DNA of 64,000 nucleotides from Hyalella azteca (lineage: Eukaryota; Arthropoda; Malacostraca; Amphipoda; Hyalellidae). This document shows, piece by piece, positions 35,030-47,400 of the stretch. Location: positions 1 to 64,000 of the forward strand of contig NW_025945897.1 in assembly GCF_000764305.2 (NCBI RefSeq), written 5' to 3'. Position 1 is the stretch's first letter, and each line of letters begins with the position of its first letter. The notes below the pieces were generated by a model. It ran no database searches. It was not told the DNA's origin and saw only the letters and a list, made by a program, of their open reading frames with translations. The position numbers were made by a program, and so were the translations under genes.

Positions 35030-35876
35030 TGTGTCAACAAATATATATCTACTGTTCTCGTACAGCTGTAGATATAGTGAGCCCTGCACCACCTGCTCAG
35101 AAGTTAGAATAACTTATTAGAACAGTTGTGTCGAGCAGCAACGCCAGCCAATATGGCCATGAAGTCCAGCACTCCAGCTACTGGCAGAAGTGCAGTGACT
35201 AGCATGTGAAGTAGTTAGACGTGCTGAAGCTGAATGACGAGTGTGAACGTGTTACTAGGGTGAGGATGTTTAACTAGGGTGAGGATGTTTTAAAGTTTAG
35301 CTAATTTTTGTACAGTCCATTTTATGATTGAATTTAAACAGTTTCCTGACAACTCGTGCTACTGGAATCAGATTAACCATCAGAATATCACAAACGAAGG
35401 CAGGCTGTGACGTACCTTCAGCTGCTATTGCTGGAAAGACTCGTGGAAGGACCCTAGTCCCTATTAAAATGGTGTTTCAGAAGAGAAGTGTTCGGCGGTT
35501 GATACCGTAAATGTTTTTCAAACAAATATATTATGGGACATTATTTACCTTGTATATTCATTTGTTGTTTATCTTAATTCAATTCCTTACTGACATGTTA
35601 TAATCGTCTTACGGATAATGAATTGGATCATACATATGCATTACTCTATGTACTTATTATCACGACAGCACATGTCTGTTTCGTAACTTCAGCAGCTTCT
35701 TTCTCATTTGATTATTATTTGGTCCTTATTTAAATTTGATCGTGTGCTGAACCTAATCGTAATTCGATCCTGCTAAATCGACAGATCGGCTCCCTCCCTC
35801 GTCGCATCTTAAAAGGCTTTATGCTTTGTTTTTTTGCGCTGAGGTTCAAGTCCATCACCGTAGTTATATATTTATA
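35030..35876 (+). other. Unassigned, weakly coding-like stretch
   Basis: At 35339-35510, after an AAACAG acceptor-like site, a 57-codon frame (SFLTTRATGIRLTIRISQTK, RTLVPIKMVFQKRSVRRLIP) ends in TAA and is followed by AT-rich DNA. It could be a terminal exon of an unseen gene or chance. GGGTGAGGATGTTT is repeated twice at about 35260-35290. I do not recognise a family. Confidence 0.2.
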
Positions 35877-36023
35877 ATGAGGAAACCAATTATTTTTCTG
35901 TTGTTGGTCCTGGGATCGAGCTGCGTGGTATCTTTGCTGTCTGCAGGTTTTGACCCGAAGCCTAAAGCCTTCCCTGGCGCCTCTAAAGGGATTACCTTCG
36001 AAGTCCACAACTACGAGCAGAAG
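35877..36023 (+). CDS. Candidate alternative first exon of PRCP (signal peptide)
   Basis: ATG at 35877 opens MRKPIIFLLLVLGSSCVVSL, a clear secretory signal peptide, then FDPKPKAFPG and FEVHNYEQK, with the donor AAG|GTAAGG at 36024. The exon ends in phase 0 at YEQK, and the 44436-44561 exon also ends in phase 0, at YEQQ. Either joins to exon 2, which begins LDHFSYG, the conserved start of mature S28 peptidases. Joined this way the protein would have 487 residues. It could be an alternative promoter/first exon or the orphan first exon of a second, lost PRCP gene. Adapter junctions lie between it and exon 2, so linkage needs confirmation. Confidence 0.6.
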
Positions 36024-36170
36024 GTAAGGGGGCTCATTCTATCTTGACGAGAGACTGAACGAGACTGTTACACTTTTGAGAAATTCTATTAGCGATTATA
36101 TTATTTCATTTTAGAGCATATGCAAGCTAGTTTAAAAATGCTACTGGGTCGGTGCAAATTTTATTGATCT

Positions 36171-37066
36171 CTTAAGGGGAGCGTCTGGGTCAAAATCGAC
36201 GATTTTGGCTTCTCCGGTTTTTAGTTTTATCTTAAAGCTGACATTCTGACCTATCCAACGGTACCAAAACCATCTCGGTACGTTGATTTATGCGTTCACG
36301 ACAGATCGCGAAACGGCAAGGGTTGGTGGAGTTCTTCAACATTTAACATAGTGAGTAAATGCATCAGTGCACCTTAAATAGCTAGTCTTCACAAAATCAC
36401 AATTTTTCGCTCCAGTAACCCCTCTGCAGTTGTGTAGGATGGTTTGCACGCCGTCTTTCTCACTATCCTTGACAGAAACTAAGCTCCAGCGCATCGTCTT
36501 GTCTTGCATCCTTGCAACCGTGAATGCCGATTTCGAGGCGCCCGGGACTATGTCGGGCTCTATTGAACAATCACACTTACTGTGACTGGAAAACTGTCTC
36601 CTCCTGCAGTTTTGAAGCTACAGCGATGAGAGATATACCGTTCAATTTGCAAAGAAAATATCTACTAAATTATGCATGCATTTCTCTAATTTCGTTATAG
36701 TTTGGACTTTATTCCGCAAAAAGAGGGGGGGGGGAATGGCGGGAGGTAAAATCGAAAAATGCTCCCACACCCACAAAAATGAGAATAAAAAAAAAAGCCT
36801 GCATCATTTTATAGATACGATTTTTACGCATCGAATGATATGTGTCTATATGTTGTACCTTGAAAATCCCAGGACTATATAGATTTCTACAGTACCCCTT
36901 TTTTGGCCGTTCTCTAAGAATTTCACTTTTTCTTTCACTTTTTTGTCGAAAAATTTACACGAACAAAAAAGTCTCAGATTTCTGTTTTACATACGTGTAT
37001 CAAATTTCGAAGTGATCCGTCCGTAAATAACCGAGTTACGAAAACACCTAGACGCTCTCCTTAAGT
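36171..37066. mobile_element. Inverted-repeat element ~0.9 kb, TTAAGGGGAGCGTCT ends
   Basis: CTTAAGGGGAGCGTCTGGGT at the left and CACCTAGACGCTCTCCTTAAG at the right are inverted. It lies just downstream of the candidate PRCP first exon. The interior is non-coding and includes a run of nine G (about 36726). Related truncated sequence is at 20753. Confidence 0.7.
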
Positions 37067-39106
37067 GGTACTAGCACACACACCAAAAAAATGCTCGTCC
37101 GCACGTGATATAAAGACTAACAATAAGATATAAAAACGTGTTCAAACATTATTGAAATGTTGGCTATGATATTTTATGATCTTCAATTTTCCATATAATT
37201 GCTTAATAGTAAACAGGTTCGCTTCATTTTTGATGGCGTTAAGAAGAAGAAAATTACTTCCATTCATATTCGCCCTTTTGAATTAAAGTAATTTTCGTGC
37301 ATGAGCACGTCACGTACATTGCTTACCAACCACGAGTTCGAAAGCCCCAAAACTGTGTAAGCATCGCAACTTATTTCGTTAATTAGGTCCCTAGAACTTC
37401 TTGCTCCTATTATTTGTCCTATTCACACCATAGACGCCAAGCGAAGGTGTTTGTTGTGGCATCTGCGGACTTGCTTTTTTTTCTTCCTGGCGCCAGCAGC
37501 AAGGTTAAAGTCTCGGTGCGGTAAGCGCCTTTATTTGTTTGTATTTTGGCTCCATGTTGCCACGTATTAGTAATCTCGGGGAATTACTTCGTATAATGCA
37601 TTATACTTGGGGCAGTGCAGGCAATTGGCTTGCCTTATTCTCGGATAAATTATTGTTCCACTTCATTCCCTGAGGACAAGTTCTACGGCTTAATCAACAT
37701 GTCCTTCATGACAATCTGAAACTTTTCAATATCTGCTTTCCACATAGTCGCAAAGAAAAAACATTTTAAACTTAACTAAAAACCTAATTTTAAAACTATT
37801 TGAATACGGTGAGTGTTTCATGAACTGTACAGTTCCATTCGTGAAGCTGGAGGTTGGTTAGATCCTATTTTTTTGCATAGACATTTACTGATAGTGTCGC
37901 CTTGTCAACATGCAATATGTAATTGACATGGCGAAATGGATCCAAACGCATCAAAATCCACTAGCTAATATAATCAAGTGTAACTTTCATGCTTGAACAG
38001 TAGCTTCAAATCTGTAAACTTCACGTTCTCAAACTGGCGCGCACATGGTTGAATTAATACAAGGTTGACCCACGCGCAGCTGCTCTTTGCGGATGTCGTT
38101 TGTTGTTCCGACTGTGACGTCACCGTGGGCCCAAAATGTAAATACTGTCGCGAAAGACGTTGTTTTTGTGCCGATTTTGAGATAAATTTAAAAAAAATTG
38201 CCCTCCTCAAAATCGTTGTAAAAATGCCAGTAGCTTCAGCTAGTCTGTCTCTAAGTATATAGGGCTTATTGAGCAATTCGATCGTGTAAAACAAATAAAT
38301 TCGAAACAAAAAAACAGGGCCGACTTGCTGAGAGGCCGTAATCGGCAAGGAGTTCCTGTCCGATCATTCAAAAGATGACCATAAAAAATGAAGCTCTCTC
38401 CTCAACGAATCCCGCTTATATCAAGTGAGTTGATGTCTTATTATCTCTGATTAATTATGTCAGTTTTCATCTGATCTTCTCAATTTATTTACGATGTTGT
38501 ACATGTTTCAGCGAGACTGTGAGTAGAATCAGATCCTTGTATTTGATGTGACACTGGCACCTAGGCTACTAAGGCAGCAGGTAAGGTAAGGCTAATGGCA
38601 TGCCTAGAGATTAAATCAAAATACTGTTTTGTGTTTATGTTAGGGGCTAAGAAAGTGAGGAAAATTACCAGATATGTAAAATTACCTAGGTAATAAAGAT
38701 AAAGTTATTGATGAATGATGATGATATAATTGATATCAAAGAAAAAGAATCCTCATAGTTGGATATTACTATTAGAATAGCCTATTTGTGCATCCTGGCA
38801 ATTGGTGCTGGCTGTGCTGCAACTCTGCAAGGTGAAATTTGGCAGGGGAACCCAGGGGCAAGGGGTAATATAGGTAGGAGGGGGGAGGGGCGAGAGAGCC
38901 AGCCGGGTTCTTGAAATTGAACACTTAGCTAATATACTCGTGGTATAAAGAAAAGTGCAATACAAAATCATGTTAGTGAATGTATAACTGTAATAGTTTA
39001 CAATATTATGTTTAAACGCAAAAGAAATCGTTACGTTGATCACGATTCACAGAGCACAATCTGAAGATGTTTGCCGTATGAACGCCGCGGACTCTCTCCT
39101 TAGTCC
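37067..39106. other. Non-coding, with one MITE fragment
   Basis: Apart from the CATGGTTGAA-family fragment at 38043-38190, no gene or ordered repeat is recognised. Short ORFs lack motifs. Confidence 0.4.
38043..38190. mobile_element. CATGGTTGAA MITE family, one-ended copy
   Basis: CATGGTTGAATTAATACAAG GTTGACCCACG at the left, then CTGTGACGTCACCGTGGGCC, AAAATGTAAATACTGTCG and GTTGTTTTTGTGCCG, match the 43727-43915 copy. The right terminus is missing. Confidence 0.6.
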
Positions 39107-40853
39107 TTACAAGTTACAACTGACCACGACCGACAGTCGGCCTCGCCAGCAGTTTTTCCCTCCGAACCTCAAGGTTGAGTGGAGCCTGTGGCTCAGTGGC
39201 TGGGCAGTGAGCACCCCTTAACTAATGAGTAGGTATGCAGAATAAAAAGTTTGCAGACCATATCAACTCCGTCTTTCTCACCGATTCGACACTTCGACAC
39301 ACGTCTTCTCACCAATAACACTGGAAATGCAGTGTAAAAATGTAGAACAGTCAGTTTAATTCAAAAGATGGCTTCAAATCTAATCACGAAATATAGAATA
39401 CTTTGACGCTCACTGTTTGAAATTCTTGCGCCGTTCTATGTTTAATGACTGCTAACCGTCGAGCAGCAGCATAATATAAAATAATTCAGCGTAATATTAA
39501 AAAGATCTAGGTTTCCACATAAATAACATGTCTTATCAATATAGAAATTATTTCAATGTCAAATTAGTAAATTAATTGGAAAATTCAATTGAAAGATATA
39601 TCGCTGTGATGAGATGGTGATTTTTGATCATCTCATTAGTGTTAGACGAGAAAGTGTGATAGGGTGCAAATAAACGTGAAATTTTTTTATTGAGCGACGC
39701 AAATTCCCTCAATCACATTTTGAGCCAACACCTGTGTGCAACTTTTATGTAAGTAAAAAATTTTTACTACAACAATTTTTATTGCTACAGACCTTAGAGG
39801 CTTAGATGAGGTACTTTAAAAAAATACGCGGGGCGATTAGTTGTGTCTACTAGTTTTGCAGGCTGAGTGCCTATAGACGAGTATAGTGTTTTCGGTACAC
39901 TGTGCCCGTGTCAGTGCGAGGTTGGGAGTTGTCGAATAATTGTGTGCACGATGCAGGCATGCGAGAGCTCGACAGCAGTGCGCGCTACAGTGGGCAAGAG
40001 AGAGAGCGACGCAGTTATACTCAGTATGACGGCCGGGCCGCTACTGAGTCGGTACTGACTACTGAGTAGGCGAGCTGCGAGCACTGAGCACAGTCAGCAC
40101 AGTGCATACTAGAGTGACTAGAATCTAGATTCTAGACCAATGGTTCCCAAAGTGGGCGATATCGCCCCCCTAGGGGCGGTGGAAAGATCTTGGGGGCGGT
40201 AGGGAGGCGGTAGTCTGAAGAGACTGTTAGAAGTTCGAACGTTTGTTTGACGATTTGTACACAACACGTGCAGCACACGACACCCAGCGATGGTTTTTTT
40301 TTCACCCAGATCTGTTTTTTAACCTCTCCTGGGTTTTCGTCTCTGACAAATTAACGGCCGCACTCGCAGCCGGTCTCACGGTAGCTAAATTGAATTATTC
40401 ACTAAAGACAGACAGAAACATAGTGATCGGCAGGACAAATTTGGTTGGTTAAGCAAACACACAATTAATTGATAAGTTGATTTATTGGCTTAGCTCATGT
40501 GACCTGCTCGATGTGACGATGCAGGAGGAATTGGTTGCCCGGGCAGAAGGTGCAGGTCGACGGGCCACCGTGGTTGCGTGGTGAGACGTTGTGGACATTA
40601 TTCGATGCACGTTGCGAGGTTGACGAAGTTAACTGAGCGTGCGCGTTGAGGGTTCACACGAAATTTCACTGAACGTGCGTTGATGCAACTCACAGAGTAT
40701 GTCTAGCGAAAGTTCTCTGAATAAGTTCACTGAATGAATTAACTGAATTAGTTCACAGCAAGTATTAACTGAATATTCGCGGAGAAGCGTCTGCACACAG
40801 GGACGGCGATGCTGATTGCGGGTTGTGTTGTGTTTCGTTGCAGGATACAGGGC
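39107..40853. repeat. Duplicated block, copy 1
   Basis: From TTACAAGTTACAACTGACC to GGATACAGGGC this block repeats at 41401-42937 with very high identity over most of its length. The copy ends exactly at the N (40854), so its right edge is a contig break. No protein is encoded. In the minus sense it contains GCTAAGCCAATAAATCAAC, a possible poly(A) signal context, so an LTR-like origin is possible but unproven. Confidence 0.85.
40107..40272. mobile_element. Insertion present only in copy 1, hAT-type end
   Basis: 166 bp absent from copy 2, bounded by GTGCA on both sides. It contains CAATGGTTCCCAAAGTGGG followed by CGATATCGCCCCCCTAGGGG and GGGGGCGGTAGG, characteristic of hAT-type element termini in many animals. 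The opposite terminus is not obvious, so it may be a fragment. Confidence 0.55.
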
Positions 40854-40940
40854 NTCTTATATGATTATTCTGGGAGATATGCTAATTAATGTTGGAAGGT
40901 TCGTGTTCTATTTTCTAATAACTATTTCGCTTTTCAACCC

Positions 40941-40978
40941 CTGTCTCTTATACACATCTAGATGTGTATAAGAGACAG
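40941..40978. other. Nextera mate-pair junction adapter (artefact)
   Basis: The Tn5 19-bp mosaic end is back to back with its complement, as at 18802. It lies 87 bp after an N at 40854, between the two copies of the duplicated block. The intervening order of sequence is therefore unreliable. Confidence 0.97.
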
Positions 40979-41400
40979 TACCTACCTTGATGTCTCAAGA
41001 ACTGTGGGACACAAATTAGATAGTGCCTTCCTTATTGGCAAAGGTGGTTCAATAGGACTAAAGGAGCACTTAGTCTTAGAGCAGCGGCCAGCCTAGCTTG
41101 CAAAGGTCCAAACTCCAAAGGAAAAGAGCAGGTGCCTTCGTCTCAAGACAAAGACACACTGCTCAGTGCTCTCCTTCCGCCGATTATGGCGCGACATCGT
41201 CTAGGTTGAAATTATGATTCTGTTGAATGATTCCTAAGTTTTCCTAAATACGAAGCAACAAGATACTCGACTTTCAAAATTAGATATTCTGGCTAGGCAA
41301 CTCACTTGAACTCACCAACCGTGACCAACGTCTGTCGTCGACCGCAGCTCAAACCGGAATCGTTTCAGGCTTCAGAAGTTCAGCGAGTCACACCGCAAGC

Positions 41401-42937
41401 TTACAAGTTACAACTGACCACGACCGACAGTCGGCCGCGCCAGCAGTTTTTCCCTCCGAACCTCAAGGTTGAGTGGAGCCTGTGGCTGGGCAGTGAGCAC
41501 CCCTTTAACTAATGAGTAGGTATGCAGAACAAAAAGTTTGCAGACCATATCAACTCCGTCTTCTCACCAATAACACTGGAAATGCAGTGTAAAAGTGTAG
41601 AACAGTCAGTTTAATTCAAAAGATGGCTTCAAATCTAATCACGAAATATAGAATACTTTGACGCTCACTGTTTGAAATTCTTGCGCCGTTCTATGTTTAA
41701 TGACTGCTAACCGTCGAGCAGCAGCATAATATAAAATAATTCAGCGTAATATTAAAAAGATCTAGGTTTCCACATAAATAACATGTCTTATCAATATAGA
41801 AATTATTTCAATGTCAAATTAGTAAATTAATTGGAAAATTCAATTGAAAGATATATCGCTGTGATGAGATGGTGATTTTTGATCATCTCATTAGTGTTAG
41901 ACGAGAAAGTGTGATAGGGTGCAAATAAACGTGAAATTTTTTTATTGAGCGACGCAAATTCCCTCAATCACATTTTGAGCCAACACCTGTGTGCAACTTT
42001 TATGTAAGTAAAAAATTTTTAGTACAACAATTTTTATTGCTACAGACCTTAGAGGCTTAGATGAGGTACTTTAAAAAAATACGCGGGGCGATTAGTTGTG
42101 TCTACTAGTTTTGCAGGCTGAGTGCCTATAGACGAGTATAGTGTTTTCGGTACACTGTGCCCGTGTCAGTGCGAGGTTGGGAGTTGTCGAATAATTGTGT
42201 GCACGATGCAGGCATGCGAGAGCTCGACAACAGTGCGCGCTACAGTGGGCAAGAAAGAGAGCGACGCAACTATACTCAATATGACGGCCGGGCCGCCACT
42301 GACTACTGAGCACTGAGCAGTGAGCTGCGAGCACTGGGCACAGTCAGCACAGTGCAGCACACGACACCCAGCGATGTTTTTTTTCACCCAGATCTGTTTT
42401 TTTTAACCTCTCCTGGGTTTTCGTCTCTGACAAATTAACGGCCGCACTCGCAGCCGGTCTCACGGTAGCTAAATTGAATTATTCACTAAAGACAGACAGA
42501 AACATAGTGATCGGCAGGACAAATTTGGTTGGTTAAGCAAACACACAATTAATTGATAAGTTGATTTATTGGCTTAGCTCATGTGACCTGCTCGATGTGA
42601 CGATGCAGGAGGAATTGGTTGCCCGGGCAGAAGGTGCAGGTCGACGGGCCACCGTGGTTGCGTGGTGAGACGTTGTGGACATTATTCGATGCACGTTGCG
42701 AGGTTGACGAAGTTAACTGAGCGTGCGCGTTGAGGGTTCACACGAAATTTCACTGAACGTGCGTTGATGCAACTCACAGAGTATGTCTAGCGAAAGTTCT
42801 CTGAATAAGTTCACTGAATGAATTAACTGAATTAGTTCACAGCAAGTATTAACTGAATATTCGCGGAGAAGCGTCTGCACACAGGGACGGCGATGCTGAT
42901 TGCGGGTTGTGTTGTGTTTCGTTGCAGGATACAGGGC
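41401..42937. repeat. Duplicated block, copy 2
   Basis: Same sequence as 39107-40853, in direct orientation 2.3 kb away, but lacking the 166-bp insertion and a few smaller segments. Scattered single-base differences (for example GACAGCAGTGCGC against GACAACAGTGCGC) are at the level expected for alleles or a recent duplication. Confidence 0.85.
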
Positions 42938-43030
42938 TGTAGGTTGCCGGGTGCAGGTTGCCGAATGTTAGCCGATGTTGTGATAGCGAGATGTTGACAG
43001 TTCGATGTCTGGGGGCAAATAGGCCATTAA

Positions 43031-43450
43031 CACGTTTCCTGCGACGGCTCTTTTGCTGCTATGCACGACACCTGCGATGTGACCCACCGGTGGGTCCCAG
43101 TCTTCTTTCCATTGTTGCGATGTGACCCACCGGTGGGTCCCACTTTAATTTTTTCTTCCTTTTATAATTTGCAAAAAAATATAAGTCTATATTGACTACG
43201 CGTTATATATGTGTCCTAGTATTACTATATAAAGGCTGTCTCTTATACACATCTAGATGTNTGTCCTAAACCTGTCTCTTATACACATCTAGATGTGTAT
43301 AAGAGACAGACCTCACTCCGAGCTATCTCAGATGCAACTGAAGTTATCGTACATATACCACCGTCGCAACAGGAGAATAGCATCGATATTGGCCGTCGCC
43401 GTACACGTAACAGTGGTGACCCACCGGTGGGTCACATCGCAGGAAACGTG
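43031..43450. mobile_element. piggyBac-like element, interior disrupted by adapter
   Basis: TTAA (43027-43030) CACGTTTCCTGCGA ... TCGCAGGAAACGTG TTAA (43451-43454): a TTAA target duplication with 14-bp inverted ends, the hallmark of piggyBac-type transposition. Subterminal palindromes GTGACCCACCGGTGGGTC occur twice at the left and once at the right. The interior contains a partial and a full adapter and an N, so a longer, perhaps coding, interior may be collapsed. Open frame (ATEVIVHIPPSQQENSIDIG) next to the right end is suggestive but unassigned. Confidence 0.75.
43236..43309. other. Partial plus full Nextera junction adapter, with N
   Basis: 43236-43260 is a truncated mosaic-end junction followed by N at 43261. 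After ten bases a complete back-to-back mosaic end follows at 43272-43309. Two artefactual joins sit within 75 bp, inside the piggyBac-like element. Confidence 0.97.
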
Positions 43451-43726
43451 TTAAGATTTTGAGAAGCTATAAAGGAAGGGAGGCGTCGGCTGTTGCCAAG
43501 GCGGAAGTGAGATTTTTCTGAACTATTCATACAATGATTTTCTACTTAGGTATCAATACGATAAGTAAAAGTAATGTAATAGAAGTACTGTTAAGAGTAT
43601 TAATATTAATGTTAGTATGAGAAACATAAAAATTAGTTCTACATAGCGAGATATGTTATACATAATATTAGCTCTATGTAGCCAGATCCGCTACAATATG
43701 GCCTAGGACGAGTGAGGTTGTTGAAT

Positions 43727-43915
43727 CCATGGTTGAATTAATACAAGGTTGACCCACACAATTTTTTTTAATATCATTTCAAATATGGCACAAAAACAAC
43801 GTGTTGATCTCCACTGTTTACATTTTTGGCCCACGTTGACGTCACACGAGACATGCGCAGAACGGCGAAAAAATCGTCGTCGCCGTGGGTCAACCTTGTA
43901 TTAATTCAACCATGG
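43727..43915. mobile_element. CATGGTTGAA MITE, best copy (~189 bp)
   Basis: CCATGGTTGAATTAATACAA GGTTGACCCAC and its complement form ~31-bp terminal inverted repeats. The core contains CACGTTGACGTCACACG and CATGCGCAGAACGGCG. Six or more relatives lie in this window. No flanking TA or 8-bp duplication is clear, so the superfamily is unassigned. Confidence 0.8.
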
Positions 43916-44435
43916 GCGCGCAGTTGTGCCGGATTGGTCTGATAATTTCGTCTGTCTCGGCGCCACTCGGCCACTGCAGGCGGGTTTGATGGGCTGCGGG
44001 TTGTCAGTGTTCGTTGAGCATTCGTGAGTTGTTGTGTGTCGAGCTGTCCGTGTTGTTTGTGCAGACAAATAAGATATTTGTCTGAATAATGAAGGGAATT
44101 CTGTGTGGTTCACAGTTTAGCCTTCGAGATATGCAATATAGTTTATTGCAGGTATCACAACACTTATTAAATCTGTCGTTGTATCCGGTGTGTTGTCAAT
44201 AAATTTATGTGACAAGTACACTCGTTATTCTTCTCGTGCGAGTTATGTCAGAAGCAAAATATGAATCCTCTTTGCTTTTTTAGAGGGCATGCTGGGCCAT
44301 GCATGATGGCATTCTTTTTCCTATTATTGAAGACAGCTCGAGAAATATAATAGTGATTTGTTTCAAGTTTGTTCCGTACCGTATTCCAGATATTTTTACG
44401 TTCGTGGGAGTCCGGACGATATTTTATATTAAATA

Positions 44436-47400
44436 ATGAGGTGCATTTTGGTTATTCTTGTTTCTATTTCTGCGGTTTGGTCACTTTCACTGAAAAGGGA
44501 AAAGCTAAGTAGTGTATCCCCACCCGATGGTAATTGGACTACGCAATGGTATGAGCAGCAGGTAAGTTTACCTTAATTATGTTTAACACTTAGTTTTCAG
44601 TTGAAAGGAATCGGAATATCAAGTGACTAACTCTGGGACTTCTATGTGCATGATCTTATTTACTTCAGTCATTCTGTTCTGGTTGCTTGATGTGATGACT
44701 TGTGTCCTACTGACAACTGAACCGATAAATTTTTTTCATAGCCTCTAAATTTTATAATCTTTATTTCTTTTCTTTTACTTTTACCGCAATACAAAAATTC
44801 AATTGGATTCATTAAACCACAGGTCAATGAAAAGATAATGACTATACTCATCATACTATTTAGATTTGAAATTAATTTCTTTTGAAAGTTTGGCATTTTT
44901 ATGGCGATTATTGGAGTTAACCGTAATTATCCAAGCACATCGACGTCTAGTTTTTTGTATCAGTTTCGACGCTATAAGCGACACATCAAATTAAGTTACA
45001 ACGCGCTGTGCGCTGTCAGGTTTTTTAAAACCTAACCACTCCATTTACACAGTGCTTCCAAAACAGTGGATACGCCGGGTCATTCCTTGTGGCGTACACT
45101 TTTCGGATCTTGAGCGAATTCTAGTTTTGTATTTTTTCTTCACTAAAATGTGTACTGCCTAACAAAAGATACTCCAGCAATAATTTACGTATTTGTTCTT
45201 CACAAAAATGTGTACTGCCTCGCAAAATAATACAATCATTATCGCAGAGCTTTCTTCCTTTTTCTTTACTGATACGATTAAATTCGAGGAAGAAACAATC
45301 CAAAAGATCAAATAGAGCTTTCAACTTGTTAAAAGCAAACAGCCTAAAACGGAGTTTGCTCTAATTTAATCCGGCAACCATTTTCAACTGCTGCGACATG
45401 CTTCCACCCGTCATGAGGCCTCTCTGTTAAATATTACCTATACGTATTATATACTCGCTCGGATAAAATTATCTAGTACGCGCTAGGGTAAAAGGTTACT
45501 GTTGATGTTACTGATAATTATCTTCTCATCGGTTGCGGCAATGTACGTCCGAAGTACGTGATCAAATAAAGTTAGGTAAAACCTAATTTAAGTCATAATT
45601 TAATTCATGCTAGGCATGAAAAATGTGGCGACAGATGGCTTGTCGTTATGTAAAATTTAAAGTGCGTTGTTAGCTCAGTCGCAACCAGATGAAAATTGAC
45701 GGCGCTCGATTATTCGCGCATAAGTGGAGACTCAAATGTGGATTTAAAAAAATAATAATGGACTGGTAGGATTGGAAGGCGTCTATTTCTTGCCAAAATT
45801 TTTACCTAACACTTTCAATTTCATGATGTTATTTTCTGGTTTCAAAGATTATCTGCGATTCATTATTTATTTCAGCTGGACCACTTCAGCTATGGAGTCC
45901 AGCAGCTGACGTTCATGCAGAAATATCTTGTGAACATTGACCACTGGAACAGAACAGGAGGACCTATCTTCTTCTATGCCGGCAACGAAGGAAGCATCGA
46001 ACTCTTCGCCCTCAATACGGTTAGCAGAAGCTTGTATTCTTTTGACATGGAAACACAATATGCTGAAACATCTGTATAACTCATAACTGATTCCTGATAT
46101 TGCTTTGTTTCACTATCAATGATAGGATATTCAGACAATTCTTCATTGACTTGCGCTAATTGCTTAATTTCGGAACGTTTTTTTCCATGATGCCAGTTTT
46201 CTCGACGTATATATATATATTACTTTATGCTACGCTTTGTGACACATCTTTCCTCCCCGTGCATGCAGAGAAATGGGTGATAATTAATTAGTCCAAATGG
46301 CGATTTTTTTTTGCTTATGTGTGACTCATCTTGACCCAGTTTGGCTCATCGAAAAGGACGTATCAGTGCTACATCCCCGATTTCTGCTCGCTCTGATTAT
46401 GAGAAAGTGTATCAATATTTCGACAATATGACCCATTATTTTTCTCTGATTGTGTACTGACTCCTCAGGGCTTCATGTTCGAGATCGCGCCGGAGTTCGG
46501 GGCGATGGTGCTGTTCGCCGAACACCGATACTATGGATCCTCGATACCTTTCGGGAAAAATGGATACGTCGTAAGTCATGATGACGTTTGGCGACACATG
46601 CGAATTTGAGAATTGGTTGGAAATGATGTCTGTTTGAATATTAAGGAGAATTTAATCTTGTTGACGTTGAAAAGTGCTTTCTGTTATCAGTTTTAGTAAC
46701 AGTATTTTATACAAAGAAGCAACCCTTTACAAAGACTTAGTTTTATAAGAGCACAACAACGCACACCAAGTTGCATTAGACAGGAAGTTTGTTTGAGCAC
46801 GGCTAGCGTGGGTGCTTGAGCGTCGCTCGAAATGCCCTTCAGTACACATACTCGGCGAGAATAGTGTAGTATTTTTGAGTGTGATTGTTGTGAATGTCGA
46901 GTAATAAATTATCTCAGTACTTTATCCTGTAATAGTATAAATCATTCTCAAATATTTGTATCGATTTTTAATACATCAACAATCAACAACGTGAAGTTGC
47001 ATATTCTGTAATAAACTGATGTGACGTGAACCTGTTTTCCCAATCGTGTGTAACCACATATTACTATTTATGAATTGTATTTACAAAAAATATAACTCAC
47101 TACTCAATGCAGTGAGTGACAGACATTTTCTCGTCGACGAAAACGTGGTCACGGACGGACAGACGGACGGACATGATGAGCACAATAGCGCCTTTTTTCC
47201 ATAAATGAGAAAATGCGCTAAAAAGTTTTCCCTCTGATCGACAATTCAAATAGAATGTCTTCCCCCTGCTCAATGCATGCCTCGTAATATTCGTGTTTCG
47301 AAAGAAACGCGCCATTTTTCATTCGTCGGAGTAAAGTTCCACCGTGTTTTTTAGCACAAGCAATACTACCAGTACCAGTCTTCGATGCAAGCTCTGGCCG

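Noticed and set aside
39867..40058. 63-codon ORF repeated at 42122-42316
   Set aside because: It is present only because the block is duplicated; composition and lack of motifs argue against coding.
39107..42937. Complete LTR retrotransposon with the duplicated blocks as LTRs
   Set aside because: The ~550-bp interior has no gag or pol, no clear TG...CA ends or primer-binding site were seen, and adapter/N breaks make the layout unreliable.
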